DNA from: Procambarus clarkii
Taxonomy: Eukaryota; Arthropoda; Malacostraca; Decapoda; Cambaridae
Assembly: GCF_040958095.1 (NCBI RefSeq)
Contig: NC_091219.1
Span: 30,322,252-30,386,251, forward strand
Length of the DNA: 64,000 nucleotides
Reading direction: 5' to 3'
Below, piece after piece: positions 30,746 to 42,752 of the stretch. The position numbers were made by a program, and so were the translations under genes. Within the stretch, counting starts at the first letter, position 1. Every line of letters starts with the position of its first letter. The notes below the pieces were generated by a model. That model made no database searches. It was not told the DNA's origin and saw only the letters and a list, made by a program, of their open reading frames with translations.

Positions 30746-33290
30746 TATCTTCTTACCTAATTTCTCACAGCTTTGAGACGAATCTCACTGCAAATTTCTG
30801 CACCTTTTCGGGGTTCCTTATGTATCTTTAAAATGGTGACTCTATGATGGGGCAGCATACTCTTAAGACTGGCATCACATAGGCGATATATATAGTGATC
30901 TAAAAGCCTCCTTATTCAAGTTTCTGAATGATGTTCTGACTTTTGCCAGAGTAGAGTATGCTGCTGACATTATTCTATTTATATGAGCCTCTGGAGTTAG
31001 GTTTGGTGTTATGTTCACCCCCCTAGGTCTCTTTCTCTAGACATTATAGGGCTCCTGTCCCCATTTCCATCACCATGCACTTGTTAGTGTTGAACTCTAG
31101 CAGCCATTTCACGGACCATCTCTGCAACCTGTTCAAGTCATCCTGGAGAATCATACAATCCTCATCTGTCTCAACCCTCCTCATTAGTTTTGCATCATCT
31201 GCAAACATTGACATAAAAGACTGAACTCCTGCACTCAAATAATTTACATAAATGTTGAAAATGATCGGTCCCAGCACCGATCCTTGAGGCACCCCGCTTG
31301 TTACTCTACGCCAGTCCGACTCCTCGCCCCTCACTGTCACTCTGAAACCTGTCTTGTCGGGTAATTCCTTATCCATGATAGTGCATTTCCGTCAACTCCT
31401 GCCTGCCTCTCAAGTTTGCCTTTTGTGTGGTACTGTATCAAAGACTTTTTGGCAGTTCAGAAATATATAATCTGCCCATCCTTCTGTATCTTGCCTTATT
31501 TTCGTTATTGTGTCATAAAACTCCAGGAGGTTCGTCAGGCATGATTTCCCTGCTCTAAAGCCGTGTTTTTGTTTACTTACAAACCCAATTCTTTCTAGGT
31601 GTGCAATTAGTCTTAGCCTTATAATTCTTGCAAGTACTTTGCAAGGGATGCTTGTGAGACACACTGGTCTCTAGTTAAGTGCCTCTTCTCTATCTCCTTT
31701 CTTGTAGATTGACACCACATTTACCTTCTTCCAGCAGCTGGGCAGTTTCCCCTATGTAAGTGACTCATTATAGATTAGTGCTAGAGGTATGCCGAGGTCC
31801 TGTGCTGCTGCTTTTGTCATCTATGGTGACATTCTGTCTGACCCAGTAGCTTTATTTACATCCAGTAATGCTAGCTGTATTCTTTCTTCCTTTTGCCCGT
31901 TACCTCAAAATTTAGTAATTTCTCTTCAGGGGCTGCTTCCTCATCTAGTTCTGGGAGCTGTTCAGGCTCAGTAGTGAACATGCCCTGGAAGTTGGCATTG
32001 AGCTCCTCACATTTATCCTGACAGTTTCTTTTATCATTTTCTGTATATTTCCCCCTTTTAATTATTCTGTATTATTCCCCTATTTCGTAATCTGGTCACT
32101 TGGTCATTCACTAGTCATGTTTCTTCTTATATGGCTATGTAGGAGTTTCAGTTGGCTCTTTGCTTTGGAGACAAAGCAAAGAGCTTTGCTTACATTTTCA
32201 TAGTTTCTTTCTGCCAATTTTTTTTGTTTATATAGTCATTCCTGGCCCTGTTGAATCTATTCCATTTTTCATCTGTCCTTCGCCTTCTGTATTTCGTCCA
32301 CTTCATTCTGCTTTTTGCTCTTCCTTCCTGGCACTGTCTATTGAACCATGGGTTATTATACGTTCTTCTTTTTTACCCTTAATGGTGGTATGAGTCTCTC
32401 TTCTGCCTCTTTGTACCTCAGTTTTACTTGTCCATCATTTCCTGGACTGTCTTCCCTCTAAGTTCCTCCTCCCATAGCACACTTCCCAGATACTCTTTTA
32501 CTTTCATGTAATGTCTCTTTTTTTTATATATATATATTCTGCTCTCCCTTCCCTGACTCCTTAGTCTTTCATCGTGTAGTCTCATACCACGACACACTTG
32601 CTCCTTAGTGGTATTTCATGCTCATAAGTTCTCAATGTGTCTCTCATTCTGGGTGAAGATCAACTCCAGTAGACATGGTGTATCTCCTGTTCTTTACATG
32701 TTGTATTAAGAAGTTTCTTTCTACAACTTACACTAATTTTGCTTCCCACATTTCTTTCCCACTATGAGGATTTCTGGAATCCTAGTCAAACTCTCCATGA
32801 TTTAGGTCCCTCATGACTACAAGTTTAGCTCTCATTCTGTGTGCCATTGTTGCTGCTCTCTGCAATGCCTCTATGCATGCTTTGTTGATGTCATCATATT
32901 CCTGGCTGGGTCTTCTGTTGTTTGGTGGGGGTTGTAAATTACCAGGACCACAATTCTACTTTCATCTGCTGTCAGTGTCCCAATGATGGGAGTCTGTGTA
33001 TACGTTTTCACCTTGATTCTTGAGTTCTTCAAATTTCCACTCCCATTTTACTGGGAGTGCAACTCTACATCCTTGCCTTTGTTGTCCTTCTTTCCTTATT
33101 ACTTGGAATCCCCCTGGAAATATTGCTTCGGAGATTGTATCATTTATTTTCGTTTCCACTATATCAATCAAATCTGAATCACTTTCACTTACTCTTTCAT
33201 TAATTTCCTCTGCCTTGTTAGTAACTCCATCGGTATTCGTGTACCAAACCTTCAGGCTCTTCCTGGACACACTATTCCCAGAGATTTCAG
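30746..33290 (-). pseudogene. LINE-D ORF2, endonuclease and RT, decayed
   Basis: Minus strand. The endonuclease start is at 33270-32962: 'SLKVWYTNTDGVTNKAEEIN' and 'IVETKINDT'. The RT follows at 31664-31044 with 'RIGFVSKQKHGFRAGKSCLT', 'PHKRQ', 'VTSGVPQGSVLGPIIFNIY' and 'MFADDAKLMRR' (catalytic FADD near 31195). The C-terminal domain (30750-31040) is degraded. The intervening 31700-32950 carries collinear but broken coding sequence. It is related to, but distinct from, LINE-A and LINE-C. Confidence 0.85.
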
Positions 33291-33299
33291 TGTCAGGGT

Positions 33300-33970
33300 G
33301 AAATAGGGGGTGAATGGGGGTCAGGGAGTCTAGGGGTGAGTGGGGGCCAGGAAGTCCAGGGGTGTGTGGGGGTCAGGGAGCGAGGGGTGGTCAGGGAGTC
33401 AAGGAACGAACAGAAATCTGGGAGTGGTTGGGTGTCAGGGATTGGGCAGTTTTAAGGAAGGTGGTGGGAGTCACTGTGTGGGTGGGGGTCAGGGAGCAGT
33501 TTGGGAACAGGGGTGTGGATGGTGGTCAGGGATTGGGTGGTAGATGGGGAGTTAGTGAGGGTCAGGGAGTGGGTGGGAGTCAGTGAGTGGGTGGAGGTCA
33601 GGGACTGGGCAGAAGTTAGGAAATGGGTGGAAGTCATGGAGTGGGAGGAAGTCATGGAGTGGGCAGAAATCAGGGATTGGGTAAGACGGTAGATGTTGGT
33701 GGGAGGTAGGGCATGGACATGAGTTAAGGGGGGTGGGGTGGCAGAGCAGAATCATGTATGGTCAGGGGTGTGTGTGGGACAAAGCATGGTTGGGTGGGGG
33801 AATTGGGTGCAGCAGGGATTGGTGGGGGGGGGGATAGGTTGGGTCATTTTCAGGTAATGGAGGGTTGGGGGATGTGTTAGGGTGTGGTTGTGGGTGGGGG
33901 GGGGATAGGTTGGGTCATTTTCAGGTAATGGAGGGTTGGGGGATGTGTTAGGGTGTGGTTGGGGGTGGGG
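33300..33970. repeat. G-rich minisatellite (GGTCAGGGAGTGGGTG-type)
   Basis: About 670 bp of purine-rich repeats on the + strand: imperfect 16-22 bp GGTCAGGGAGTGGGTGGGAG units to about 33780, then a ~69-bp unit (GGGATAGGTTGGGTCATTTT onward) repeated at 33828 and 33897. Many GGG runs. Apparent open frames of 60-90 codons are repeat translations. Confidence 0.9.
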
Positions 33971-34009
33971 TTGTGGTGGTGTGATGGATGTCTAATTGAC
34001 AGTCACTGT

Positions 34010-34790
34010 TTGGATGTTTCATCTCTACTGTCATGAAAGTCTGTGACTTGTGTTCCTGCTGCTCCTGTTTTGTTATTAATCATTCTATGTAAACATTATA
34101 ATAATTTCCTGACCTCCTTAGTAAATGTTTATACTCCAATATATATTTAACTGAATGTCCATTGGTAAATTCTAACAAAACAAATCTATGCTGAGTATAT
34201 GGCCCAATGCAGTGTGATATCACAACCTCTGTCATCTCTTGGTCAGCATTCAAACATCTCATGATCTCTCCCTGTTCTAGTCTTTCATATTGTATCCTCT
34301 AGTGTTTTGAAGGCATGCGTTCCTTGATTAGTCCCTGTATTACTACTGTTCTTTCTTCTGTTGTTTATTGTAATTATCTCTCTCATCACTGCTTCAATGT
34401 CTCATGATGTATTGCACCCCTTGTAGTAGTCGCTTTCTCGTTTCTAATTACCATATTGCTCCCATCATTTTCACATAGTCATCAGGTGCTTTGTAATCTT
34501 TCCAATTTGTCCTCTAGCTGTTGGTCTTGCCTCCCCAGCTTGCTTGCTACCCCAGTGGTGGTTGACCCTACCTCAGTTAATCTGGTGTCCTGGAATATGT
34601 CTTCCAACCCCTGATTATGACTGATACTAAGTTATTCTTCTCTCCAGTCTTTACCTTGCTGCCCCCCACTCTGTTTTCATCTTCCTAATTTCTGCTTTAT
34701 AATATTCCTCTCTCCACTGCTTGTTTGGTCATTTCACATTCATTTTGTATCCAAGTACTTTTTCTATTCTAAGATGATCTTAACCCAAAG
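34010..34790 (-). pseudogene. Possible LINE-D ORF1 remnant
   Basis: Minus strand gives 'MRCLNADQEMTEVV' followed by 'RFVLLEFTNGHSVKYILEYK' and 'LLRRSGNYYNVYIE', which resembles the RRM-like part of LINE ORF1 proteins, preceded by a charged helical region up to 34790. Position and strand agree with the ORF2 at 33290, with the G-rich array between. The assignment is tentative. Confidence 0.4.
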
Positions 34791-35160
34791 TTTACCCCTC
34801 TCTTCCCATTCCCCCAAATCACCCTCTACAATCCTATCTATTCCTCCCATTGTGAGTTCCTCCATGCTGCACCTTGACCTAGTTACTCTTCATGTGTCAG
34901 TCATTGCAAGAAAGCCTGCCATTTACCTTACCCTCCTGCCAGCACAGTACAGTAGGTGATATTTGCCAGTACATCGTCTTCAAAGTCTTGAGCTTCCAAT
35001 CTACATTTGGAAGCTTCCATTTACAGTTCCTAGCATTGCCAGTTAACTTTCCACTATTCAAATTTCAGTAACCCTTCACTGTATCCCCCCTACACATTCT
35101 CAGAGGATGGTTCGTCACGTCTAACCTGGGTGGCGGTCACGTCAGGATGTGTGTTTGTGT
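34791..35160. other. No gene seen
   Basis: Pyrimidine-rich sequence without recognisable elements, ending in a short GT run at 35150-35170. Confidence 0.5.
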
Positions 35161-35164
35161 GTGT

Positions 35165-35800
35165 GTGTGTAATTACCTAGGTGTAGTTACAGGATGAGAG
35201 CTACGCTCGTGGTGTCCCATCTTCGTAGCACTGTGTCATATAACACTTTGAAACTATTGACAGTTTTTGACCGCCACCATTTTCTCACTTATTAACTTGT
35301 TCCAACCATCTACCACTGTGTTTTCAAAAGAAGACTTTATAATATTTTTTGGCACCTTTGTTTCCTTACCTTGAATGTGTAACCTCTTGTGTGAGAGTTG
35401 AGAATGAGTACTCTCCTAATTGTGCTTGCGGGGGTTGAGCTCTGGCTCTTTCAACTGTCAATCAACTGATGTACAGATTTCTGAACCTACTGGGCTCTTA
35501 TCATATCTACATTTGAAACTGTATGGAGTCAGCGTCCATCACATCACTGCCTAAATAAAATAGTGTGTGTGTACTCGCCTAATTGTGCTTGCGGGGTTGA
35601 GCTTTGGCTCTTTAGCCCTGCCTCTTGACTGTCAATCAACTAATATACAGATTTCTGAGTCTATTGTTCTGTGTTTGTGTGCATGAGTGTGTGTAATTCC
35701 CTAAGTGTAGTTACAGGATGAGAGCTACACTCGTGGTGTCCTGTCTTCCCAGTACTCTTTGTCATTTAATACTTTGAAACTACTGATAATTTTGATGTGT
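35165..35800 (-). mobile_element. Cluster of four LINE 3'-end fragments
   Basis: In order: a LINE-A 3' end (35170-35400, AATTACCTAGGTGTAGTTAC), a LINE-C 3' end (35415-35565, TAATTGTGCTTGCGGGGG), a second LINE-C 3' end (35575-35665, TAATTGTGCTTGCGGGG) and another LINE-A 3' end (35693-35795, AATTCCCTAAGTGTAG). All are minus strand and each is preceded at low coordinates by a TG-rich stretch. The serial arrangement suggests repeated short 5'-truncated insertions into earlier tails. Confidence 0.85.
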
Positions 35801-36054
35801 GTATGTGTAAGAGTTAGAGAGATTGATTATGCTGATTATGGAAATGCCATGTAAACCTTTATCTGTTGCTATAAAGCAGCTAGTTGTATGTAAAATATTT
35901 TTTTCCCAGAATTTATTATTGTATCATTTGCTAGCTTATCAGAACAGGCTTCACACTGTCTCGTGTGTATATGTATAGTCATGTAAGTATATTCAATATT
36001 AGACATATTTATAATATGTAATGCAACAAATCTGATGTCCAAATATCAGCTACC

Positions 36055-36240
36055 TTGCTCATACCTGGAGGGGGTTGCGTGAGTTGTTGTTCTCTCTGTT
36101 CCCAACCTGGAGCCAGGCTTAACTTGTGAGAGCTTGGTCCAACATGCTGTTGCTTAGAGTGGCCCACCGGCGGGTTCCGTATTCACTACAGCCCAGTTGG
36201 TGCGGCACTTCTTAAAGAAAACTACCCAATTTTCTCTTAA
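36055..36240 (-). mobile_element. LINE 3'-end fragment
   Basis: The reverse complement follows the LINE-A-type 3' end at 40480-40630: TTAAGAAGTGCCGCACCAAC, GGGCCACTCTAAGCAACAGC, ATGTTGGACCAAGCTCTCAC. It is diverged and lacks RT sequence. Confidence 0.65.
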
Positions 36241-37340
36241 AGATGTTCCCTTTAGCTACCCATTAATTCAAGTTTGATTGCATGGTTATTTTATGAAAAT
36301 GCACGAGTAACTGATAATGCTTCAGATGAACTACTAGAATTTACACAAATTTAACTACAGTAGAATGAATATTTCATATTTACTTAATTATCTGATTCAT
36401 TTGTTTGGTATCACAAAATAGAATTTTCTAGCCAAATTTCTGCAACCTGTTTGGCGCATCAGCACAGATGGTAGATTAGTTACTATGTTTGCATTGTCAG
36501 TATACTGTATTGCAGTACAGTACTATACACATGCACACCTATTTCAAGAACTATGGCAAGTGTTAACAAAATAGTATATGAAGAATGTTTATAATGATTA
36601 AATTATGTAATGCTGGAGTAAGAGCAGCAGGTCACTTTTAAGCTGACAACACTTGTTTACTTATCACTGTACAGTTCATAGTTGTTACACCAGAATCATG
36701 AAATACATGTTTTATGTTTAATTTTATACTTTACTTCTTGAAATTTTATCCTTATGTATCAGCCTAGAACAATACAGTATATTTCATAATAAAAATGCAA
36801 GTTTCTTTCATATTGGTACTCCTCAGGGTGTTTTCTTGACAAAGCAAGATGGCTCTGGTGCACCTCCATTTAGGTGATCACAGATGGCTTCTACTTACCT
36901 TTCTTGCCAACTGTGGCAGCACATAGCAGAAACACCCCACTACATAGACGATCTTTGGCTTTTCCACCCATGCTTTACCTGTGCATGGTGACCCATATAT
37001 TTTTCTTCATTTGGAAATTAAGCCTACAGTTCCTGGTGACATGTTTTCTGCCAAACAGAATCAATCTGCTAGTCCTTATTAGTCCCTGAATTGCCATTCA
37101 GACTTTCCACTGATTACCTGTGTATACCCGTGAGGTCGCCAGATTGTTTGTGCTTTACCTTCACTTGTTGGACTCCATGATAGATGAAAGAACAGGTAAG
37201 TAAAGCCTAATGTCATGTCATATGTTGTATTTGTTTAACCACCACCACCTGTGGAGAGTGAACAGACCGAGTCAGGCCTCTCTAGAAGACTATTTTTCCT
37301 TAACCCCTGCACTGTGCACCTGTTATTTGCAAAAGCTTCA
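36241..37340. other. Intergenic, no gene seen
   Basis: AT-rich, apparently unique. Short open frames at 36874-37089 and 37210-37340 show no recognisable domain. Confidence 0.5.
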
Positions 37341-37344
37341 AAGT

Positions 37345-38480
37345 GCAATTGTTAAGGACTTGTGCAAATTCTATGCACAAGGAATATGCAAATATGCCAC
37401 CCTAAACTATGTAAATTTTCAATTAGAGACAAAAAATGTTACAATCTTCAATGTACGGAATTCCACGTGAGAGGTACACATCGTTATAAACGAGAAGATC
37501 AATATGATACTACTGAAATCTTTTTAGAGGAAGGCAGAAAACAGTAGAACATATAAGAGAGAGGAGCAGGCATATAGTGCCACTGCAGGATTTCAGAGGG
37601 AGGGAGGGAGATATCCACAAAACTGGAATAAAAGTCATCATCAAGCAAACAGGTACTACACCACACAACACCTCACACCAATGGTGAACAACTCCAAGGT
37701 AGCCTGAGAGCTAATATAGAGTTAGGCAAGGATCTCCAACTGGAAACTTCACTTACAACTCACATAGAGGGGGTGAATAAAGAACTACAAAAGTATAAAG
37801 AAGAAATAAAAACAACATATGCTCAAGTTGTAAAAGAGAAAGGGACTATCAAAGAAGTGTGTTCGGAAGTCAAAACCAGAAATGACCAACAAGAAGCAGA
37901 AATTAGGCAAGCAATTAGGAAAAAACTGGTTACCAACAGTAAACTAGTACAAAACACTGCAGACAGAAGTAAGTCCATAATAATTTTTGGATGTTTAGAG
38001 AAGGAAATTTCATCTAGGGTGGACCGAGCAGCAGAAGAGATGAAAATCATAGAGAAAATAGTAGGTTTAGGAGAAGGCTCAAAGGAAAATGTCAGAGATT
38101 TTAGAAGAATAGGAAAATATGAGAAAGACAAGAACCACCCCTTAAGGGTGACGTTTAATGGAGTGAAAAACATGATGGAATTGCTTAGAAATGCCAGGAA
38201 ATTGCAGAGTGATGAGGTTGGCGAACTTTGGTCAATAAGACAAGACCTCTCCAAGGAAGACAGAGAAAAGCTGAAAATGAACCTAATTGAGGCAAAATGT
38301 CTAAATGGGGATAGAAATGAAGAAGACAGAAATTCTTTTTTCTACAAAGTGACGGACTGGAAAGCTTGTGAAATGGTACATAAAAACAAAACAACAAGAT
38401 CAGTAGTGGAAGGGGGAGTAAAGAGCAAAGGAAAAGGGAACATGTTCCTGAAAATTGTATATACCAACATGATGGGGTGA
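37345..38480 (+). pseudogene. LINE-A ORF1 (zinc-finger and RNA-binding part)
   Basis: Starts with Cys/His-rich sequence, 'LCKFYAQGICKY' and 'CYNLQCTEFHVRGTHRYKR' in neighbouring frames, resembling CCCH/CCHC-type fingers. It continues from 37773 as an open frame of 235 codons, with a charged coiled-coil region ('LQKYKEEIKTTYAQVVKEKG') and an RRM-like block ('SIIIFGCLEKE', 'HPLRVTFNGVKNMMELLRNA'). The open frame runs without a stop into 'GNMFLKIVYTNMMG', which is the start of the endonuclease, so ORF1 and ORF2 may be one fused frame. The region before 37773 has several stops. Confidence 0.75.
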
Positions 38481-39290
38481 GGTCAAAAACTTTGGAGTTG
38501 CAAGATATAATCCAGCTTAGGGTCCCAGATATTGTTGCATTATCAGAGATGAAACTTGAAGAAAATATAATAAATGAAGTCATATTCCCAAGAGGCTATT
38601 CAGTTTGGAGACGTGACAGGAAAACTAGGAAGGGAGGAGGAGTGGCTGTGCTGGTGAAAACACACCTGAAGGTAAGAGAGTTAATATTTGAAAACCCTGA
38701 GATATTGACATAATGGCATTGCAGATCTGGAATCAGGATGATAAGCTGATAATATTAAATGCCTACAACCCACCAGCAAGCAACACATGGACAAAGGAAG
38801 AACTGGATGACAAACGAGAGGGCCTCATAATGGTAATGAGAGAGATTATTGTACAAGCCAGATAACGATAAATCATGACTGTTGATACTGGGAAACTTCA
38901 ACTTTAAAGCAATAGACTGGGAGGCCTATGAAGCAAGAACGGAGGACTTTTGGACATGCAGATTTGTGAACCTCATTCTGGAGACATTCTTGTATCAACA
39001 CATAAAGCAGGCCACAAGAATGAGGGAAGGAGATGTACCGTCAGTACTGGATCTAGTATTCACCAGGAAAGAAGAGGAGATATTTGACATCCAGTACCTT
39101 CCTCCCTTGGGAAAGAGTGATCACCTCCTGTTAGACATTGATTATGCTTTAAGATATCATCTAGAAGAAAATGGGAACATTGAAACAGTTGATAAACTCA
39201 ATTTAAGGAGAGGTCACTATGGGGAACTTCGAATTTTTTTAATGAGTGTAATTAGACAGACTTGTTGCTAGGCAGGGAAGTAAATGAAAT
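38441..39290 (+). pseudogene. LINE-A APE-type endonuclease
   Basis: Endonuclease domain in two open pieces. 38477-38713 reads 'LRVPDIVALSEMKLEE' (catalytic Glu block, with E in SEMK) and 'GGGVAVLVKTHLKV'. 38882-39271 reads 'MILGNFNFKAIDW' (GDFN block, here GNFN, so a key Asp is changed to Asn) and 'GKSDHLLLDID' (SDH block). Frameshifts lie near 38475 and 38715. It would nick target DNA to prime reverse transcription; this copy is inactive. Confidence 0.85.
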
Positions 39291-40640
39291 GTATGCCAAA
39301 TTTTTAAAAATATATGAGGAAGGCACACAAACACTCATACCAAAACATGAGATGCAGGGCCAGAAAACAGGATTGGTTCAACAGAAATTGTGAGAGGGCC
39401 AGAGACCAAAAGAGACAAAAATGGAATCAGTATAGGAAGAGGCCAAACCCCCAAACATACCAGCGATACAAAGATGCGAGAAACAACTATACGACAGTAA
39501 GTAGAGAGGCAGAAAGAAATTTTGAAAAAGGGATAGCAGATAAATGTAAAACAGAACCAGGCCTGTTCTACAAATTCATAAACCTGGAGTTGCAGGTAAA
39601 GGATAATATCCAGAGATTGAAAATGGGAAAGAGATTCACGGAAAATGAAAAGGATGTGTGAAACATTAAATGAAATGTTCCAAGGTGTGTTTGTACAAAA
39701 TGAAATCTTCAGAGAATCAGACACAATAAGAATTCCAGAGAACAACATAGTGCGAGTAGAGGTGTCTAGAGATGAAGTGGAAAATATGCTAAAGGAACTC
39801 AGTAAGAACAAAGCAGCTGGCCCAGATGGAGTTCCACCATGGGTCCTGAGAGAATGTGCATCTGAGCTCAGCATTTCACTTCACCTGATCTTTCAGGCAT
39901 CCCTGTGTACAGGAATCGTAGCAGATGTGTGGAAACAGGCTAACATAGTTCCAATCTACAAAAGTGACAGCAGGGAAGACCCCCTCAATTATAGACCTGT
40001 ATCATTGACAAGTGTAATAGTGAAAGTATTGGAAAAACTAATCAAAACTAAATGGGTAGAACACCTGGAGAAAAATGATATAATATCAGATAGACAGTAT
40101 GGTTTTCGATCTGGAAGATCCTGTGTATCGAATTTACTCAGTTTCTATGATCGAGCCACAGAGATATTACAGGAAAGAGATGGTTAGGTTGACTGCATCT
40201 ATCTGGACCTAAAAAAGGCTTTTGACAGAGTTCCACATAAGAGGTTGTTCTGGAAAATATTGGAGGGGTGACAGGTAAGCTTCTAACATGGATGAAAAAT
40301 TTTCTGACTGATAGAAAAATGAGGGCAGTAATCAGAGGCAATGTATCGGACTGGAGAAATGTCACAAGTGGAGTACCACAGGGTTCAGTTCGTGCACCAG
40401 TGATGTTTATTGCCGGAAAACATATATTGTAACAAATATTACCGGAACAACCGTGGACATCTTCAAGAGAAAACTGGACTGCTTTCTAAGAGAAGTTCCA
40501 GATCAGCTGGGCTGTGGTGGGTATGTGGCCCTGCGGGCCGCTCCAAGCAACAGCCTGGTGGACCAAACTCTCACAAGTCGAGCTTGTCCTCGGGCCGGGC
40601 TTGGGGAGTAGAATAACTCCCAGAACCCCATCAAGCAAGC
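39291..40640 (+). pseudogene. LINE-A reverse transcriptase, internally deleted, plus 3' end
   Basis: RT coding from 39314 ('RCRARKQDWFNRNCERARDQ') through 'KNKAAGPDGVPPWVLREC' and 'YGFRSGRSCVSNLLSFYD', with frameshift near 39655, a stop at 40187 and another shift near 40255, to 'TSGVPQGSV' at 40365-40390. At about 40412 it jumps to the LINE 3' end (TTCAAGAGAAAACTGGACTG onward), so the FADD catalytic block and the thumb are deleted. Identity with the copy at 24036-25000 is very high. Confidence 0.88.
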
Positions 40641-42600
40641 AGGAAAACCGTTGTTGCCGTTCTTTTTTACCTGGAAAAGGCTTACGACACCGGTTGGCGA
40701 TATCATATCCTATCCCAGCTTCATTCTTTTGGCCTTTGTGGTCATCTCCGTCGCTTTCTCCGCAGCTTCCTCTCTCGTCGTTCCTTTCAGGTGAGGCTTG
40801 GTACCGCTCTCTCTGCCTCTTTTCAGCAATATGAAGGTGTGCCCCAGGGTAGTGTTCTGAGCACTACTCTTTTTCTGGTTGCCCTCAATGGTCTTCTTTC
40901 CTCTCTTCCGCGCTCTTTATGTCGACGATCATACCCTTTGCTGTCAGGGTGATGATTCGCCTCTCCTTCAACGCCAGCTTCAACTTGTGATTGATACCGT
41001 GTCGTCTTGGGCCACCGATCATGGCTTCAGGTTCTCTACCACTAAAGACTTGTGCTATGAGTTTTACTCAGAAGCGTGTCATTCTTCGTCCTTCTTTGTC
41101 GCTTTATGGTCACCCCATTTTGTACCAGAATTCCGCTAAGCTTTTGTGGTTGATTTTTGACACTCATTTGTCTTGGTCGTTGAATGCTTACCCTTCTTTG
41201 GGTATTGTCCCATACTTCTTGGGGAGTGGATAGAAGCACTCTACTTGCTTTACATTCCTCTCTCGTCCTGTCTAAGCTCTAATATGGTTGCCCTGCTTAC
41301 TCGTCTGCTTCTCCTTCTACTCTTCGCCGTCTTGATGCTTTGCACCATACTGGGTTGTGCCCAGTTTTGGTGCCTTTCGTTCGACTCCCGTCCTCAGCTT
41401 GTATGTTGACAATGGCTTCCTATCTTTCCAGGACCGCCGTGATTACTACTGTCTTCGCTATCTTGCGCGGTCCTTACAACATCCTTCCTCTTGCCTCTGT
41501 CGTGCTTTAACTTTTACCCCTCTTGTGGTTCCTGTTCCTCTAAACCCCCTCCCTCTTTCTGTCTGGTTATCTCGCTTACTGGATTCTCTTTCAGTTTGTA
41601 TTTCTAATATTTCTACTCGTGTTGTTCTTTCTTTGCCCCTGTCGAGTCCCCCTTCCACAGTTTTGTACATCCTTAACCAGCATCACTAAAGCTTTTACCC
41701 CTCCTACGGTTCTAAAACGCCTTTTCCTTGAGCACTTTTCTTCTCACTCCCGCTCCGTTTCCATCTTCACCGATGGGTCTTAAGTCTATGGACAGTGTAG
41801 GCTACTCCACACTTATGTGTTGCTTACCTCCGGAGACTAGCATCTTCACAGCGGAACTTTATGCTATTCTCTATGCTCTTCATCTCTTGCTTTCTCGTTG
41901 CCAATCTTCCTTTGTAGTTGTTGTTGCCTCTCGTAGTGCCCTCATGGCTCTCGGATCCTCGGGATCCGGTTCATCCAGTGGTTGTCGAGATCCAGCAATG
42001 GCTGTTTCTTGTTCACAGTAAATTTAAGTCAGTTGAGTTTTGTTAGGTTCCCAGCCATATTGGTGTCTCTTTAAATTTAAATGAGCGTGCGGATGCTGCC
42101 GCCAGGGAAGCTGTCCGCTCTTGTCCCGTCTCTCGTAAAGGTATTCCTTATTCCGACTTTTACCAGGTTATCCATTCCTCCATCCTTACCCATTAGCAGG
42201 CTTGTTGGTTGTCAGTTACTGGTAACAAACTGCATACTCTTAAGAGTAGTGTGTCCTCGTGGTCGTCGTCCTGCCACCGTAACCAGCGATGGGAAATAGC
42301 TCTGGCGATGTTGCGTATTGGCCATACTTGCTTAACTCATGGTTACTTGATGGAGCGCGACCCTGCTCTTTATTGTCCTTCTTGCAGTCGTCCATGTCCT
42401 TGTTGAATGTCCTGACTTATGGGACGAGCGTGTGTCTTGTTTTCCGATCGTCCCCCGGGGTCGCTTGTCCCTCGATAGCATTCTTGGTGCCTCGGATACT
42501 TTTGATATCGTTCGCCTTATGCGTTTCTGTTCTCATATTGGCATCCTTGGTGATATTTAGCGCCCTCTAATTATCCCGCACTTTTGATGGTGCTACATAG
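40641..42600 (+). pseudogene. Jockey-type LINE, RT and RNase H-like part, decayed
   Basis: Reading frames in order give 'FFYLEKAYDTGWRYHILSQL', 'EGVPQGSVLSTTLFLVALNG', 'ALYVDDHTLCCQGDD' (catalytic YVDD near 40915) and 'FSTTKTCAMSF'. Then come the RT C-terminal region, 'FTAELYAILYALHLLLS' (RNase H-like, about 41850) and 'ERADAAAREAV' (about 42085), and a C-terminal Cys/His block 'YCPSC' near 42370. The order and motifs fit Jockey LINEs. Many frameshifts. It is 5' truncated directly against the LINE-A 3' end. Confidence 0.85.
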
Positions 42601-42647
42601 CCTTCCCGGTTTGGTGCCTTCTTTTGATAATTACTTACTTTCGGAGA

Positions 42648-42752
42648 GTAGCGATTTTGAACAAACATTTCCATATTTATATAGATGGAAAAAATCACTT
42701 CGATATGTCTCTGGGAATGGATTACCGTCGTAAATCGAGGCCCCACTGTATA
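42648..42752 (+). mobile_element. Two short transposon termini
   Basis: 42648-42686 (TAGCGATTTTGAACAAAC and TTTATATAGATGG) matches the end of the 8250-8810 array. 42720-42752 (CGTCGTAAATCGAGGCCCCA then CTGTA) looks like a pogo/Tigger-type terminal repeat beginning CAGTGGGGCCTCG on the other strand. Neither body is present. Confidence 0.5.

Noticed and set aside
33314..33755. Overlapping frames of 60-90 codons on both strands
   Set aside because: Translations of the G-rich repeat.
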